Shown here in pieces: positions 22,801-37,800 of a stretch of DNA of 64,000 bases. A model generated the notes under the pieces. That model saw only the letters and a list, made by a program, of their open reading frames with translations, searched no databases and was not told the DNA's origin. Position 1 is the stretch's first letter. Each line of letters starts with the position of its first letter. The position numbers and the translations under genes were made by a program. Source of the DNA: Pycnopodia helianthoides (lineage: Eukaryota; Echinodermata; Asteroidea; Forcipulatida; Asteriidae); the NCBI GenBank assembly GCA_032158295.1, contig CM063249.1, positions 21,702,270 to 21,766,269 of the forward strand. The letters are read 5' to 3'.

Positions 22801-25800
22801 GTCACGCTGTCTTGTCAGGGAAATTGTGTAAAAGAGTTCACATAAAAACAAAAAAGAGAAAATGGTTTGTCCACTGTCTTTGTGTACAAAACCTTGCGCT
22901 GCTAGCATCCGAGCAATGCCCCGCGACCCACAGCACTTGCACGTAAGGGCTAATAAAGATTGGTCTATGCACTTACATGTACAAAAAGATATGATGTACA
23001 GATGTATGTGAAAATTCCTGAAAATAGCTTGCTGGCCTGGGGTTCCCCTTATTCTAGACCCAGAACCTCCCAGACAATTTTTTTTAAATTTTATCTATTT
23101 GATAACCAACAGCAGATATCTACCACTAACAGATCATTTAAAAACAAATAAATATACATGACACAAACTTAGGCGGTTTACAGACTCTGTGCATCCCCAT
23201 AAATACAAAACTACAGGTTTGGAACCAATGTGGACAATTTCTTTCTCCCTTTGGTGACTGCTTTACTTCTTTTAAGCAAATCTGAAGGTTCAAGGAGGTG
23301 TTCAGAAAAAACCTGAGAAATCAGATGCCTGCATAATGACAGTAAAGACCATTCCTTGAGAAACACAATGTACAGGATGTGCCCATCTGGGTTCACACAA
23401 AAATACATGTGTTATTTATTAGTAAGGAAGATTTGTTCAGAGGCAAGACTACTGACTCTATGATGTAACCAAGTCTGGGTTGACACAGAAATTATACAGT
23501 TAAGATGATTGGCCTTTATGGGATGAGTAGTCTATCCTCAAGGAGTAGAGACCACTCCAAGCATTGTATGTATATGTACAATGTATATAAGTAGAGCAGA
23601 TTTTGTTGAGAGACAAGACTATACATGTGACCCCATCTGGGCTCACAATGAGCTCACAGGAGGATGATTATACGAGGACAATCACAAGACTTCCACAGAG
23701 GATGTCTGGTGCCTTGTTCGTTATTAGATAATTGGGTGCTTTGAAGGTTGAACTGTTGCCCGGGAGGCTCTTGCTTCTCACAGGCGGTTGTGTCTGAGCT
23801 AACGGCTTGTGGATAAGACTATGGCTAGGGCCAAACTTCAATAAGCAGTTAAGCTGAAAATATGTCAGTGGCTAAGGATACATTAGCAGGGAATCAGTCA
23901 TGTGCAATGTTTATTACATGGTATTTTGACTGGTAACCCATTCCTGCTAAGCAGAATTTTTTTGTGCTCAGCATATTTTTGTGAGCTGTATGAAATAGGG
24001 CCTCAGATCACCTGGTATACAAAGATACCAGTGATGTTAACTCATTCCCTACAGAGTGCCGCTCACAGCGGCTTGGTAAATTACGCCACGCCTTCAGCGA
24101 GCTGCTGCCTGTGGCTTCAAGTCAACTCAAAAGTACATTGCATGGTTTATTTAAGTATCAAACATCTCGTATACATCAAAAAATGAGGAAGTTACCAGGC
24201 TTTGAACGAAGGAGAGTTGGGAATCAGTTTTCTGTGTACAACAAATTCTGTCACAGCTGCACAGTTAGTTTTGTAGAGAAAGAATCAAACAGCCAAGCAA
24301 TAAAACAACCACTTCCAGCTTGTCCTCGCATTCTTTTTCAAAATTCATGGTGGATAGTTGTGGCATGCTCTGGCAAAATCAGATAGACTTGGGCTGAGGT
24401 TTGATTTTGAGCTATTCGTAGAGTTTAGTAAGTTGAGATTTTGTGCAATACATGATTCCAAATTTAACTATTACCTGATAATGACCTATAACTCTTTATA
24501 AGTCAACAAAACAAACACTACCAAGCAGAAAGCCTAACTCCTGATACATCACAGCTATGCTAAATCATGATGGGCTTAAGGGGCCAGTTTCATTAAACAA
24601 ACACTGTTAAAAAAGTGTTTATAAATATTCACAACATACCTCTGGAAAGAAAAACTAATGCCCCTATTACCTACAGATAACTTCTTTACCTAAAACTCTC
24701 TGAAATATCCTTTCAAGTCAGTGTAAAAAAACTGTGAAACATCCTGAAAGCAAGAACGGTTGTCATTACTGTGTACATTGTGCGTAAAACACATTGTACA
24801 CAAAATATGGTCCGTAAAAACACGGAACAACTACTCCGAACTTTGAACTCTTGGAAGAAAAGAGAACAATATTTTTTCTTATGGGGACTATGTGTTATTG
24901 TTGGACCATCATGATATTGAGATCACAGTGTATCTACGGCTGTTTGATGTGCCTCAATCGCATGTTTGAAACTCAGGATAAAATTTGCCAAACTTCGTGG
25001 GCGGTTTGGGGCAGTTGGAGCAGTAACAGGCAGGGTGGTGGTTTTGGGCAGTTTGAGGACTAAAGAGTTTAAACAAATTTGTTTGATATTACATGTAACT
25101 TTATGTAACATTTTTTCTAGATATCCAGACAAATGTAAATAAAAGTCAAGGTCTACCTTCTTAGACGATCCCTCAGAGAAACTCCTTGCCATTGCTGGAG
25201 CCATCTCAACAACAATAACAATAACAATAACAATAGAGTCCACAGACACACAAGCATACAGCGACAACTGTGACAGAGTCGTGCACTTGCGGTCTCACTC
25301 CCACAGTAAGCCAACGTCTTCTGAGACCGAGATATACAATAATCTTCACGTGGCTGGCTTAAGTAACCACTTAGGAATTAGGAATGCCTGGAATAGGACA
25401 ACTCCCAAACACCCCAGGGACTCTAAACTAGAGGAAGTGGCATTTCCACTCTTGCTGCTACGTGTACCTTGATGAACCCAGGGAAGGGGAATTTTTGGAG
25501 GGACGATATAAACGATTAGAGAAAGGAAAGTATGAGAAAGAGAAGTATAAAACGAATATATGCAAATAGATGTTAAATTTGCATCGGGGAATTCAAGGTT
25601 TTAGCCATGATTTGGTAAAAATGGTTTATAATTTTAAAGGTGTCCAAATTGTTCACTTACAATGTTTACATGTATTAAAATGACAGATAAAACACGGTGT
25701 CCAAAAGACACCCAGACACCCCTCTGGCTAATACTGTGTCGGGGATAAAAGAATATTATTTGGTTTTTTACCCTATTATCGATGTATGTATACAATGTAG

Positions 25801-28800
25801 CACTGTATACTCAGTACTTTCTCGAGTCCTGTGAAAAATCCACAGGCATGTTACTCGGTGTGGGATTCAAGTTTACCCATCTTTGCTAACTTGAACAGGT
25901 GCAAGTTTTAACTCGTTTGCTAGGTACAGAACAGTATTGCAACTATTTGGGAAATTATAATGGGTTATTAATAATAACAATTTGGTTCTTATAGGCCCTA
26001 TAGCACTTTACACTGGTGCCCTAGTTATCTTTCTCAGCTCCCTGGGGAGAATACAGTCCTAGGCTGCCGTGGCGCTCCAAGGCTTTCAGAAACATAATAT
26101 CAACCTCTACCCTCCCAGGTACCCATTTATACCCCTGGGTGAAGAGAAGCAATTAAAGTAAAGCATGGACAAAAGTGTCATGACTGGGGTTCGAACCCAC
26201 ACCCCAATTACTTAACCCTAAGAACTTGATTCTGATGCACCATCCGGTGCACCAAACAGCTAAAGACGTGTATTTCTTAAATCTGACTATTTATTGTATT
26301 TTAATATAACTTTAAGCAAGAGAGCCAAGGCAATTTCTATTGAATACTTGTATATAAATCATGTAAATAGCAATAAACCAAATCAAATCAAATCTACACA
26401 GCATACTGAAATTAATAGGGACTCTGTTTGAGGTAACACCATGTAGAACTCCACCCACTTCAAAGCAGATTATTACTCATTAGAGGTATTTCCATGGCAA
26501 CACATGTACCGCTAGGGTTGGGACATTGAACCGGTTAACCATAAACCATAAAAAAAAACATTGAAATGCTTTTCCAAATTTCCTTAACGGTTGAACGGAG
26601 CCGACAGTTAAAAAAATATCCTTCCTTTTCTTGAATATGTTAGCCCCCAGATGCTAAACAGGAAGAATGATGACATCCCTTTTGTTGGTGGAAGAACTGT
26701 CTTATCTTAATCCCCTACATTGTAATACATTATTTTCAATCCACTACAATTTGTTATACATTTTCCTTTGTGACAATCAAGACTAGGTTATAGCGTTCCA
26801 TTTCTAATCTGATCGATCCTTGAAAGCGTGTTGACATCTGTTCCTTTGACAGGTCGCCTCATAGCTCAGCATGGAATCGGTAGAAACGGTTAAACGGTTT
26901 AACCGATTAGGAAAATAAACATAAATACACAAACCAATGTATCGCACATCCTACAAGTTTAAAAACTGTCTTACAGAGTTACGAGTACAAGTGCTTAAGC
27001 ACAAAAAGTAACCAAGCACAAAAAGTACCAAGCACAGAACAATTTTGCCTACCAGATTATGGTTACCAGCCAAAAAATAATGTCTAATGTACCATTTCTG
27101 ACTGGTCCCTTTCTTATGTGCTTAGCAGGAAATTGTTTAGCAATTTTGTCTGCTTAAGCAGCTCTACACTAAAAATGAACACCGCTTTGATAGACACCCT
27201 AAATCAGTCCAATAGCTCTACTCAGAATGCCATCAATCTAACCAAAGCCTTCCTGGTGTTCATTCTTTTAAAAACTTATTGCAAACCACTTACCGCAATC
27301 TGCAAACAAAACAACCTCCCAAAATACTTTGGTGATACCACAAAATCCTCTAAAATTAATAACATCCTGATGAAACTGAGCATGGTTTATGTAGGAAGAT
27401 GTAGAACGGGCAGCTAGTACAACGTGAGAGTCTCCTGACACGGCTCCATGGTGCAGGAAGTTTCAATTATTACAATAATGTGTAGGAGAGGAGTTATGAT
27501 ATGATGGATGCGAAAGGGGGGGGGGGGTGCAGGGGAGGGGGGAGGGGGGTGTAGGAGGGAGGAGAGTTGAGCCTCTCTGGGCAGGGAGGTTAAGCCTCCC
27601 TGAGCAAGAGGGTTTATAAGCCTACCTGGGCAGGGAGGGGATCCAGGCCTCTCTGTGATGGGCAGTTGAACCTCCCTGGGCAAGGGTGGGTAAACCTCCC
27701 TGGTTGGGGGAGTTGACCTGGGCGGGGTTGTGAGTTTCCTTGGCAGGGTGGGGGGGGGGGGGGTGCTACTACCTGGGCAAGGTGGGAGGGGTGGTTTGAG
27801 CCTCCCTACATGTAGGCAAAGGGGTTTAGCTTCCCTGGGTAGGGGAGTTGACCTGGGCAGGGGGAGGTTGAGCCTCAACAGTAGAAGGGTTGAGCCTCCC
27901 TGATAAGTAGGTTAGCGCCTCAATGGACAGTGCAATTATGATGTGTATTCAAACATTTTACAGGATTACAGCCTAAATGAAAGGGGGACCAGCCTCAATG
28001 GGAGAAAGTTCCAGCCACTGCCCCCCCACCCCCACCCTAGTAATGCCACTGCACATGGGCTATCATGAAGTTGATCAGCAAAGGCACCCAACCTTACTAT
28101 CATGTTCAGACGAAACAGTAGAAATGCAAAACGTAAAAAGTAGCAACTGAAACGAACATTTTAAATATGAACCAAAAACCACTCACCTGGGATTCAGTTC
28201 CCTGTCTAAGAAAAACACCCGATTTGCCCTCTTGCCCATCATCGTCATCTTCTGATGCAACGCTGTCGTACACCGGCTCATTGTCGTCCAAGAAAACGTT
28301 GATATTATTGAGGGAGGGCTTTTCACGGAGAGGTGGAGGGGGGGCCCGGTGGATTTCCACAGTTTCTAAAAAGCAAAGACATAAAGGGCATGTTTAAAAC
28401 TATTGATGTGTAGAATCTGTGAAAATGTATTTATTTAATTTGAAGAAATGTAATATTTCCAAAGTAAAGAAAAAGTAAATATTTGGTAGAACAAGACAGA
28501 GGCTGGAGAAACTGTATATAATTTAACTATAGTTTGGGATTGAACAAAGAAAAATTGACTAGAGCGGGATTTGAACTAACGACCTCCGTTTAATTAACAC
28601 ACCGGCACTCTACCGACTGAGCTATCTGGCCCTATGTTGGCAGTCTCCCTTTCTTTGTGGTTTATTACTTGACAATAAAACTATAAACAATTACAGAAAA
28701 TGTCATTTCCTGTGTTCTTGTTTGCGCAGTTAATTTCAGTTTGCGGTTTGTCTCCCCGTGACAGATAGTTGTTACAAGTCACAGAAATCGTTTTAGAAAG

Positions 28801-31800
28801 CTAGACTTCCGATTCATGCCACTATTAATGTAACAGGAGTCACCCTGTCATTGTTGTTTTTGCTTTATCAATAGACAGACATTTGTTACAAGTCACAGAC
28901 AGCATTTTAGAATGCCAGACTTCCAATTCATGCCACTAATGTAACGCGAGTCACCCTGTCATTGTTGCTTTACCTTTATCAATAGACAGACATTTGCCAC
29001 AAGTCACAGACAGCATTTTAGAAAGCCAGACTTAGGATTCATGCCACTAATGTAACGTGAGTCACCCTGTCATTGTTGCTTTACCTTTATCAATAGAGGG
29101 CCGCGTGAGTGAGAGGGTACCCTGTTGTCTTCTCTTTGCCTCTTTCAGAATGTCGATGATCAGAGTGGCAAACTCTCTTGCGCTGAAGCGAGCCAATTTC
29201 TGGCGACCCTGGATTGATTGGATGTGGATAATGCAGTTCTATCATGTCTGGAAATGCATCATGTCATCTTTAAAGGCAGGATATACATTTTGTAATTGTC
29301 AAAGACTAGTATCTCACTTGGTGTATCCCAACATATGAATAAAATAACAAACCTGTGAAAATTTAGGCTCAATTGGTTATCAAAGTTGCAGGAAAATAAT
29401 GGAAGGAAAGATACCCTTGTTGCATAGAATTGTGTGCTTTCAAATGCTTGAGAGAAGCCTTTCCCAGATTCAAATATTTTAGTGAGAAATTTCTTCTTTC
29501 TTATAAACTACATTTACTTCAGAGGGAGTTGTTTATCACAATGTTTTATACTATCAGCAGCTCTCAGGTGCTCCTTACTAAGTAAGTTTTTATGGAATGT
29601 ATTTCTTGAGTAATTACCAAAAGTATCCACTGCCTTTAAAAGAAAGGTGAGTGACACTCCCACTTGGTTGCCGGTGTTGCATACTCCAAAGGAGCTCAGA
29701 GGGTTTCTGAAATGCTTAGGGCCTGGTAAACAATACTTTTGTAGGGCGCTTTGAGGGGTCTATTTGCTTTGAAAAATAATTATATGCCATTGTTATTACT
29801 ATTATTATTATAAATATCAAAAGAGGATTTTCACATACCTGGTTTCTTGTGGAGGACAGTTCTGGGTTCAGTGGCAGGAACGGAACCGTTTTATCAGCGC
29901 CAATAAAGTTGGGTTTCTGTAAGGATGACCAAACTGTTGGGGGAAAAAAAACAGGCAAAAAGAAAATAGCTCATGAATATTCAACATAATTAATTTAAAA
30001 GAGATTTTGCAGGGCTCAAATGTGGGGAAAAATCTACAAGGCGAGGGGCTTGTAGCTCCAACTGGCCCAGAATCCAAATGAGAAATAATTATGCACAAAG
30101 TTATTTGAACAAGCACCAACAGAAAATATTGCTTAACAATATTCTGCATAGCAGAAATGGGCAGGATGCCAGTACAAAATTGTACTTGTGACATGGTAGT
30201 TTGGCTGGTAACCTTATTCTGGTAAGCATAATTTTGTTGTGCTTGGTTACTTTTTGTGCTTAAGCAGCTCCATGAAATTGGGCCCTGATGATGCGTGGTC
30301 AACTTCAACGACCTAAGGTGCGTGTTGCTCAAAATAACATAAAACTGCCTCCCTGTGATACATCTGTGTAACAATAGACTGTGCAAGTCTCACACGTATT
30401 CAATCATTTTTTGGACCACTTTGGTCCCACATTCATTGCTTTAACGCATAAATGAAACAAACTCGCGCACATTATTAAGGGGTCTCTTAATTGGAATATG
30501 CGCTGGACTTGCACAGTCAATTGCATGCTTTCTGTGGTAAGCAGAGCTATGAAATTGGGCCCTGTGAAAGGACTTACTCGAGTCTAGTTCTCGTCTGTCT
30601 ACTTCATCATACACATCCATTGCTAACTCCTCAAACAGGTGATTACTCAGCTGCAAGTGAGAAAAGAAACTATCAATATCATCCCATGTGATAAATACAC
30701 TATTCAAACTTGCACACTATGTGGTGAACGCATCATAGTCAACCCTCCTACTGTCCAACCATTCAATATCTCCCACATGGTTTTGAATATCCACCAAAGA
30801 GTTGTACTATATTGTAAACAATCTAGTCAATGTTTATTTGTTCAACCAAAACTTATTTAAACTTTACCCAGTCAATTTCCTATACATCTGGTTTATTACT
30901 TGATTTTTGAAATAAAAAATTGCATCCCTTTAAGGTGACCCCTGTCCTGCCACAGGTTGTATCATTAACTTGAGTGTGATCCCTGGCTACACGGCAGTTA
31001 AAAGTTGAATGGCTTCTGAATGGCACCCCCTATTCATCCTGTTATTGGCACTAATTGTGCTTGTTATTGATGTGTAATCAATAAATTATATAAAACTAAA
31101 CCATACACCACCTACATGTACTGTGTTGTTAAAAGGGTTTTGAACAGTTGGTCAACTTGGCAATACTGAGAATAGGAGGGTTGATACTTCATTTGTGCAC
31201 ATTTTCTGGACCTCACCAGGTGCTCATCATCACGGTAAGTTAGTTTGAACAAGCCCTCCCCTGCCTTCTTGCACCCTAATACCTCTTCTACCCCCTTGTG
31301 TCTCTCTTAGAGTCTGAATGCCCAGCCTAAATGTTCAACTTACAGCTTGGAGTTTCTTCCTGGCCAGTTCAGCCGCTTCAGATCGATCCAGCGAGCTGTC
31401 AGCCATCTCTGGGAGAAGGAAATGCTGGCCTCCAAGGTGGTCTGAAAAATAACAATTGACTCTTAATAGTGATGCTGTTCTGATGACTGGGACCGAGGCA
31501 GGGGCTGGGGTCCGGCTTGAGGCTGGGACCAAGGCAGGGGCTGGGGTCCGGCTTGAGGCTGGGACCAAGGCAGGGGCTGGGGTCCGGCTTGAGGCTGGGA
31601 CCAAGGCAGGGGCTGGGGTCCGGCTTGAGGCTGGGACCAGGGCAGGGGCTGGGGCCCGGCTTGAGGTTGGGACCACGGCAGGGGCTAGGGTCCGGCTTGA
31701 GGCTGGGACCAAGGCAGGGGCTGGGGTCCGGCTTGAGGTTGGGACCAAGGCAGGGGCTGGGGTCCGGCTTGAGGTTGGGACCAAGGCAGGGGCTGGGGTC

Positions 31801-34800
31801 CGGCTTGAGGCTGGGACCAAGGCAGGGGCTGCGGTCCGGCTTGAGGTTGGGACCAAGGCAGGGGCTGGGGTCCGGCTTGAGGTTGGGACCAAGGCAGGGG
31901 CTGGGGCCCGGCTTGAGGCTGGGACCAAGGCTGGGGCAGGGGCTGGGGTTCGACATGAGGCTGGGACCAAGGCAAAGGCTGAGTTCTGGCTTGAAGCTGG
32001 GATTCGGCTTGCGGCTGGGATCAAGGCTAGGGCTGGGGTTGGGGATGAGGCTGGGACCAAGGCAAAGGCTGAGTTCTGGCTTGAAGCTGGGATTCGGCTT
32101 GATGCTGGGATCAAGGCTAGGGCTGGGGTTGGGGATGAGGCTGGGACCAAGGCAAAGGCTGAGTTCTGGCTTGAAGCTGGGATTCGGCTTGATGCTGGGA
32201 TCAAGGCTGGGGCTGGGGTTGGGGATGAAGCTGGGACCAAGGCTGGGCAGGGGCTAGGGTTTGGCATGAGGCTTGGACCAAGGCTTGGGCTGGGGTTCAA
32301 CTTAAGGACTGGGCTGTGATTTGGCTTGTGGCTGGGATTGGGGCTAGAGTTTGGATTCGGTTTTTAGTGAGAAACCTTTGCAGAGTGCTTGTATTTGGGA
32401 CAAAAATCATGATACTGTGTAAATTGATTACCAATCGTACCTGGTCTCTTACTGCATACAAAGAAAGTAAGCCTATCAGTGAGTTCATACTGACACTGGA
32501 CAAGACGCTCTGCTAACTCAAGATGGCCCTCCTCTCTGTTGTAAAAAACCAAACATCATAGTCATTAACCTTCCTTATGTCTGATCATTCAATATCATCC
32601 TATGGTTTTGAACGAGAGAAGCACTACGCCAGCCTGCTATAAAGTAATTAAGTATGAGATGAAACTGTGAATGCATCAACAAAGTACACATATATTTTAA
32701 AACCCTTGAGGGCATAAGGGGTTATCCTACAATGTGTTCATTTTCCCTAAGAATATTGAATCAAATATTTGAAACGATTGTGTTATGTATATTCGGTTTG
32801 CGGTAACACCATGTGTATAATTGTCTACTTTGCTGTGTAGATTTTGTTATTTAGAGAACTTGTCTTGCTATTTGTTCTACTACCGCGGAGTAGATTTTTC
32901 GGAATTCGGGAGATTTCTCCGTTCTGAAAAGAACTGTCCTGCTTATTAACTACTACCAGGGCGGAAGGTAGGAAAATCGGCCTGGACTATGGTTACCATA
33001 CTATGCATTTGTTTTCCAATAGCGTGTAATAGCCGTGCATTTTAGCGCATCAAATTCAAGCTCCTGTGGTTAAGTCAGTGGGGTGTGATTTCGAGTCCCA
33101 GTCATGACACTTGTGCCCTTGAGCAAGATGCTTTACTATAATTGCTTCTCTTCACCTAGGGGTATAAATCGGAACCTGCAAAGGGTAGAGGTCGATATTG
33201 TGTTTGAAAAAAGCCTTCGGAGCGCCACGGCAGCACAGGGCTGTATACTCCCCAGGGAGCTGAGAAAGATTACAGGTATGCCATTGGCCCAATGACCAGG
33301 GCACTAATGTAATACGCATTGAAACGTTATTGTAAAATGCGCTTCTAGTTAGTATTATTGTCATAATTATTATAGTGGGTTAAAATTCCCCGGAAGTTTC
33401 CTAAGGTTTAAAATCAAAGGAATAAACAAACTTTGATGCTCTCCAGGCATCAGATGCTACCACTTTGGTGAGGATGGTCAGCCGTGCTGCCATTTTCTTC
33501 GGCACTGTGTACTCACTTTGCTAAATCTGCAGGAGTCTGTCCATTATTGTCCATGGCCCCTGGGTCAGCACCATAAGCCATGAGTAGTTCACACTGTAAG
33601 CTCTGCCCAGCATTGCTTGCAACATGCAGCGGTGTGTTTCCTTTTTCCTACCATGGAAAGTAAAAATTGGGTGTGATCGCTGGTTATACGACAGTTACAG
33701 GTTAAATGGCTTCGGATTGGTTCCCCCGAACAAAGACATTAACAAAATAGGGAGACCGCCAACATAGATAGATAGCTCAGTTGGTAGAGCGCCGGCGTGT
33801 TAATCTGGTGGTCACAGGTTCAAGTCCCGTTCTAGTCAATTTTTCTTCAATCCTACATTGAATTAAAATTTACCCAACCAGTTTCCCTTGTGGCTTATTA
33901 CTTGATACAAAAGTATGGAGTGATGTTTTGAGTTTTTTCTCTGTCAAATCCATACGAAAAGATGGCCTTCCTTTTCACCTTGCAGATCTGTTTTATTTTC
34001 CACAGGCTCGTTTTGGCGACCAGAAACATGTTTGAGCTTCGGCCACTGGTTAAGCATTCACGTGTGTTTGATTCAACAGCAGTGATGCCGCTGTTCCTGC
34101 CAAACAGTAACCGACTTGTTGGCTCGGTTAGGCTTGGTTTCAAAAGTGCATTTTTTTTAAACTAAAAGAGGAATTCTGTCTAAGGAGTTCTTTTAAAAAT
34201 GAAAACCTTGAAGCATACCAATAATGTTGATAAAACTATAAAAGACTAAGTTCTATTGCTTGAAAACAAAATAAATGCTGTATACTTTGTGAGAACATTC
34301 ATTTTCAAGAAATGTCATAAACTGTTTCTAGTTACAAACATGCATCTTTGTAATTCAAGAAAAAGAGAATCAGCTGATCAGCTGAAAAGTTGTACGTCTC
34401 TGGTTACCGACATATTTTCGAGTAGCTCTCGGAAATTGTTTTGGTCAATGAATTTTTATGTCAGAAACTTGTTTCTGGTCATTTCCTGATGAGGGTCGCC
34501 GAAACACACCCATGATTTCAGTGTTATGTAACATGGTGGCTGATGTTTGTAAACTAAAGAAATTTCTGCAACTTACCACATGGTAGAAGTTGGCCTGAGC
34601 ACCGAGTGACAGCAGCCTCAAACAGGTCTCAAGATTACCTGTTCTCACACTGGAGTGAAGTTGCTGGGGAAGAAAATTTGATGGAAATTTAAAAAGATCC
34701 AAATCCTTGTGACTCAAACTCTGGTGACATGGGTTTGAATCCCAGTCATGACACTTGCGTCTTTACGCGAGACACTTCACTATGATTGCTTCTCTTCACC

Positions 34801-37800
34801 CGGGAGTATAATGGGTATCTGTGACACTATGTGAGGGCAGAGATTGTTCTTGAGTGTTCTAGCTTATGGCGCTACATACATCACAGCACAGGCTGTATAC
34901 TCCTTTAGGGAACTGAGATGGTTTAAGGAATGATTAAATAAATGGCTTTCCTTATTAAAGAGCGAAGGATGTCTGGAGGATTGGTATTAGCATGAGCTTT
35001 ACAATCAGATTGAAAAACTAACAAAGTCACAAAACCAAATTTGATACAATTGTATTTACTATTTCTGTAATTGCTATTTTGAAAGGGAGGCAGGTTTACC
35101 ATCTACCAGCTAAGGCAGTCCTTCATTTTATGAAATACGAGGAGAGCTGTAGGCCCCTTTTTGAAATGACGCCTTGGGTTTGCGCTTAAGGTCCGTCCGT
35201 TATTTAGAAAACATGCGCATTCCTTACAGGGCTACAAATAGTTGGACGGAGCCCAAGCCCAAACTGTGGTTTCAAAAAGGGCCATAAACTGCTCTCCTTC
35301 AATTGTCGAGGAGAGCTCTTTGCACTCCTCAGAACCAAACTTACCACATTAGTCTAAAAGAAAAGTGAAATTAAAACACAATTTTTATCAAACTGATGGT
35401 TCATGTTTAATTTAAGCACGTAAGCATCTCTGATGATTCAGAGGTATTGAATTAGCAGATTGCAGGATTGTACTGGCAGACTGCCATTTCTGTTTAATTG
35501 ATCAAAGCAATTAATGTCACATCAGTATTTGATTTCCTGCTGTGAATAAAATTAAATCTATTTTACATCGTAAGGAGTGCTATTTTGGGCACTTCTTGGG
35601 CAAGGTTAAAAAGGGAGACAGGTTTACCGTCTACCAGCTAAGGTAAAGTCTACTTACTTTGCTAAGGTCTTTGACATTGGAACCGTCTTCATCCTTCAGT
35701 CGATGCACAAAGTCCAGTCTCTGGTACTTGGCACGAATGAACTCTGACTTGGAGGGACTAGAGAATAAAATAATCAATCCCAATTAATTTGGAACAAATC
35801 TTGGTAAACTTAATTTCTTTGCATTATAGGTTTTCCTGCTCATTTTTTGAAACAAAAACAGTTTATTTCACTTTTGTGCATTCGTATTAAAGCGGTTTTG
35901 CCTCTTCAGTTAAAACTTACTTTAATCCAAGCACATTTTTATCATTCAATTCAAAGGCGCTCTTTTGAGCCAGGTGAAAATGGCACTCAATTATGCTGAG
36001 TGGGTGCAACTAGGAACTTCTGCAAGAAGCTGCTGCGAATTTGAATGCTGTCTGAGTGGATTGTTAAATTGAATGGTAATCTTTTTCAATCGCACAACGC
36101 AAAAGAACAATTGCTGACACATTAAAGGCAGTAGATACTTTTGGTAATTACATGTACTCAAGAAATACATTACCATAAAAACTTACTTGGTAAGGAGCAC
36201 CTGAGAGCTGTTGATAGTATAAAACATTATGAGAAATGACTCCCTCTGAAGTAATGTGTTTTTTTAGAAAGAGGTTATTAGTCTTTGACAATTACCAAAA
36301 GTATATCCTGCCTTTTAGTGAAACTAACCAACTGTTATGAGGAGCTTTCAATTTTGTGCGAAAAAGAATAACGCAAGATTTATAAAAAACTTTCAAAATG
36401 ACAGGGAAAACCTAGATACTTCAACAGTATGAAAATCAGCACCTGAAAGATTTCTTTGTTATTAATTTTTGTTGGATGAAAACTGAGTTCACTTTGGTTA
36501 AAGCTCACATTCTTGCAAAAGAATTCTTGAGAAAGCCATTTACAGGTTCGCTTTAAACTTCTGAAAGGAAGAAGACAAGTTCTGCAAGTTAGTAATACTT
36601 GAGAGTAAAAAGTTTACATGGCAAAAATGATTCCCTATAGTAAGAAAAATATGATCAATTTAGGACTCCCCCCTCCCTTCTGCTTTTTCCTTTTCTCTTC
36701 TTTCAACCATGCTGAAAACACATTCTTGTTGCTCCTCAGCAATTTTCTCAAATTTGTCTGTACTCATATTGCATTCAAGATGCATCGCTCGATTTTTGCC
36801 AAATTGATGGTCACAAGGTAACGCCAATATTATATTTTAAAAATTTTTTAAAATGAGATATCCCCTAACTTACAAGGCCAGATGGCCACTTAAAGGTGAG
36901 GGTTACACTTAAATGAGTCAGGCTGTTGACCCAAATCAGCTGTCACCAAGGGCACATTGCCACCTACATGTACTCCTGGGGCTGAAACAGGGTTACCCCC
37001 TTCACAGTCCGTTAGGATGTAGGCATGGGTATCATCCACTAGGAGCCTGGCTGACACAGCAGAATGCACTACCTTCCCAACTTTTTAAAGCAATTATGGT
37101 TTTAGGTGCCTTGCTCAAGGGCACAAGTGTCATGACGGGATTCGAACCCACACTCTGCTGCTGACAACACCAGAGCTTGGGTCCGGTGAACTAGACTGCC
37201 CGGCAAAAACACGCCACAATAGCTATTTTTCTTAAGTCGGTGGAAGTTATAAACTTTCCTTTGAAACCCTTATTGAAATAATCTGTAGTTGTTTAGCAAT
37301 AGTTAGTGACTAAAAGATCTTTACAATCTAGTAAATGTAGGCATCTGACATTATCTGTGGTGTCTGTAGTTACCAGCAGCCATGTAAACTGTACAACCAA
37401 TTTGCATGCTACAATTCTGTCATGCATTGAGCGTGGCATACACAAAAGTGTTTTCTGATTTTTCTGCGTTTTCAAAACAGGATCATCTGTCAAAAGTCAT
37501 TCGGAGAAAAAATAAAAAATAAACTTGTTGGTCTTTCGGCAAAAAAATCAAGCAGTGCAACTTTAATGCAATAAAGTACAGACTGATATTTCAACAAGGG
37601 TCAGGCAAGGATCTGGGTGTGGGTCCAGGGGGCTCGGACAAATCCATGCTTCTTCTTTGTCTTTATTATCTTTTTTCCTTTTGTAAACTTTAAAGTTGTG
37701 ATTTCACATAATAGTAGCCCTGATTCTTGCTACAGACCTAAATTCCCGATGCCCTTGGCGTGCCCATAATCATTCCGACCTTCGGGTTTATGTGTGTTTG

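Noticed and set aside
27414..27878. 154-codon proline-rich frame on the minus strand
   Set aside because: It results from the G-rich minisatellite composition and has no initiation context or conserved domain.
31335..32319. Long open frames (321, 287 and 246 codons) on both strands
   Set aside because: They are the 36/90-bp minisatellite, whose period is a multiple of three; several frames are open at once, so this is not evidence of a gene.
33763..33845. Functional tRNA-Asn gene
   Set aside because: The cloverleaf stems have mismatches and several copies share the same 3' body, so it is a SINE head.
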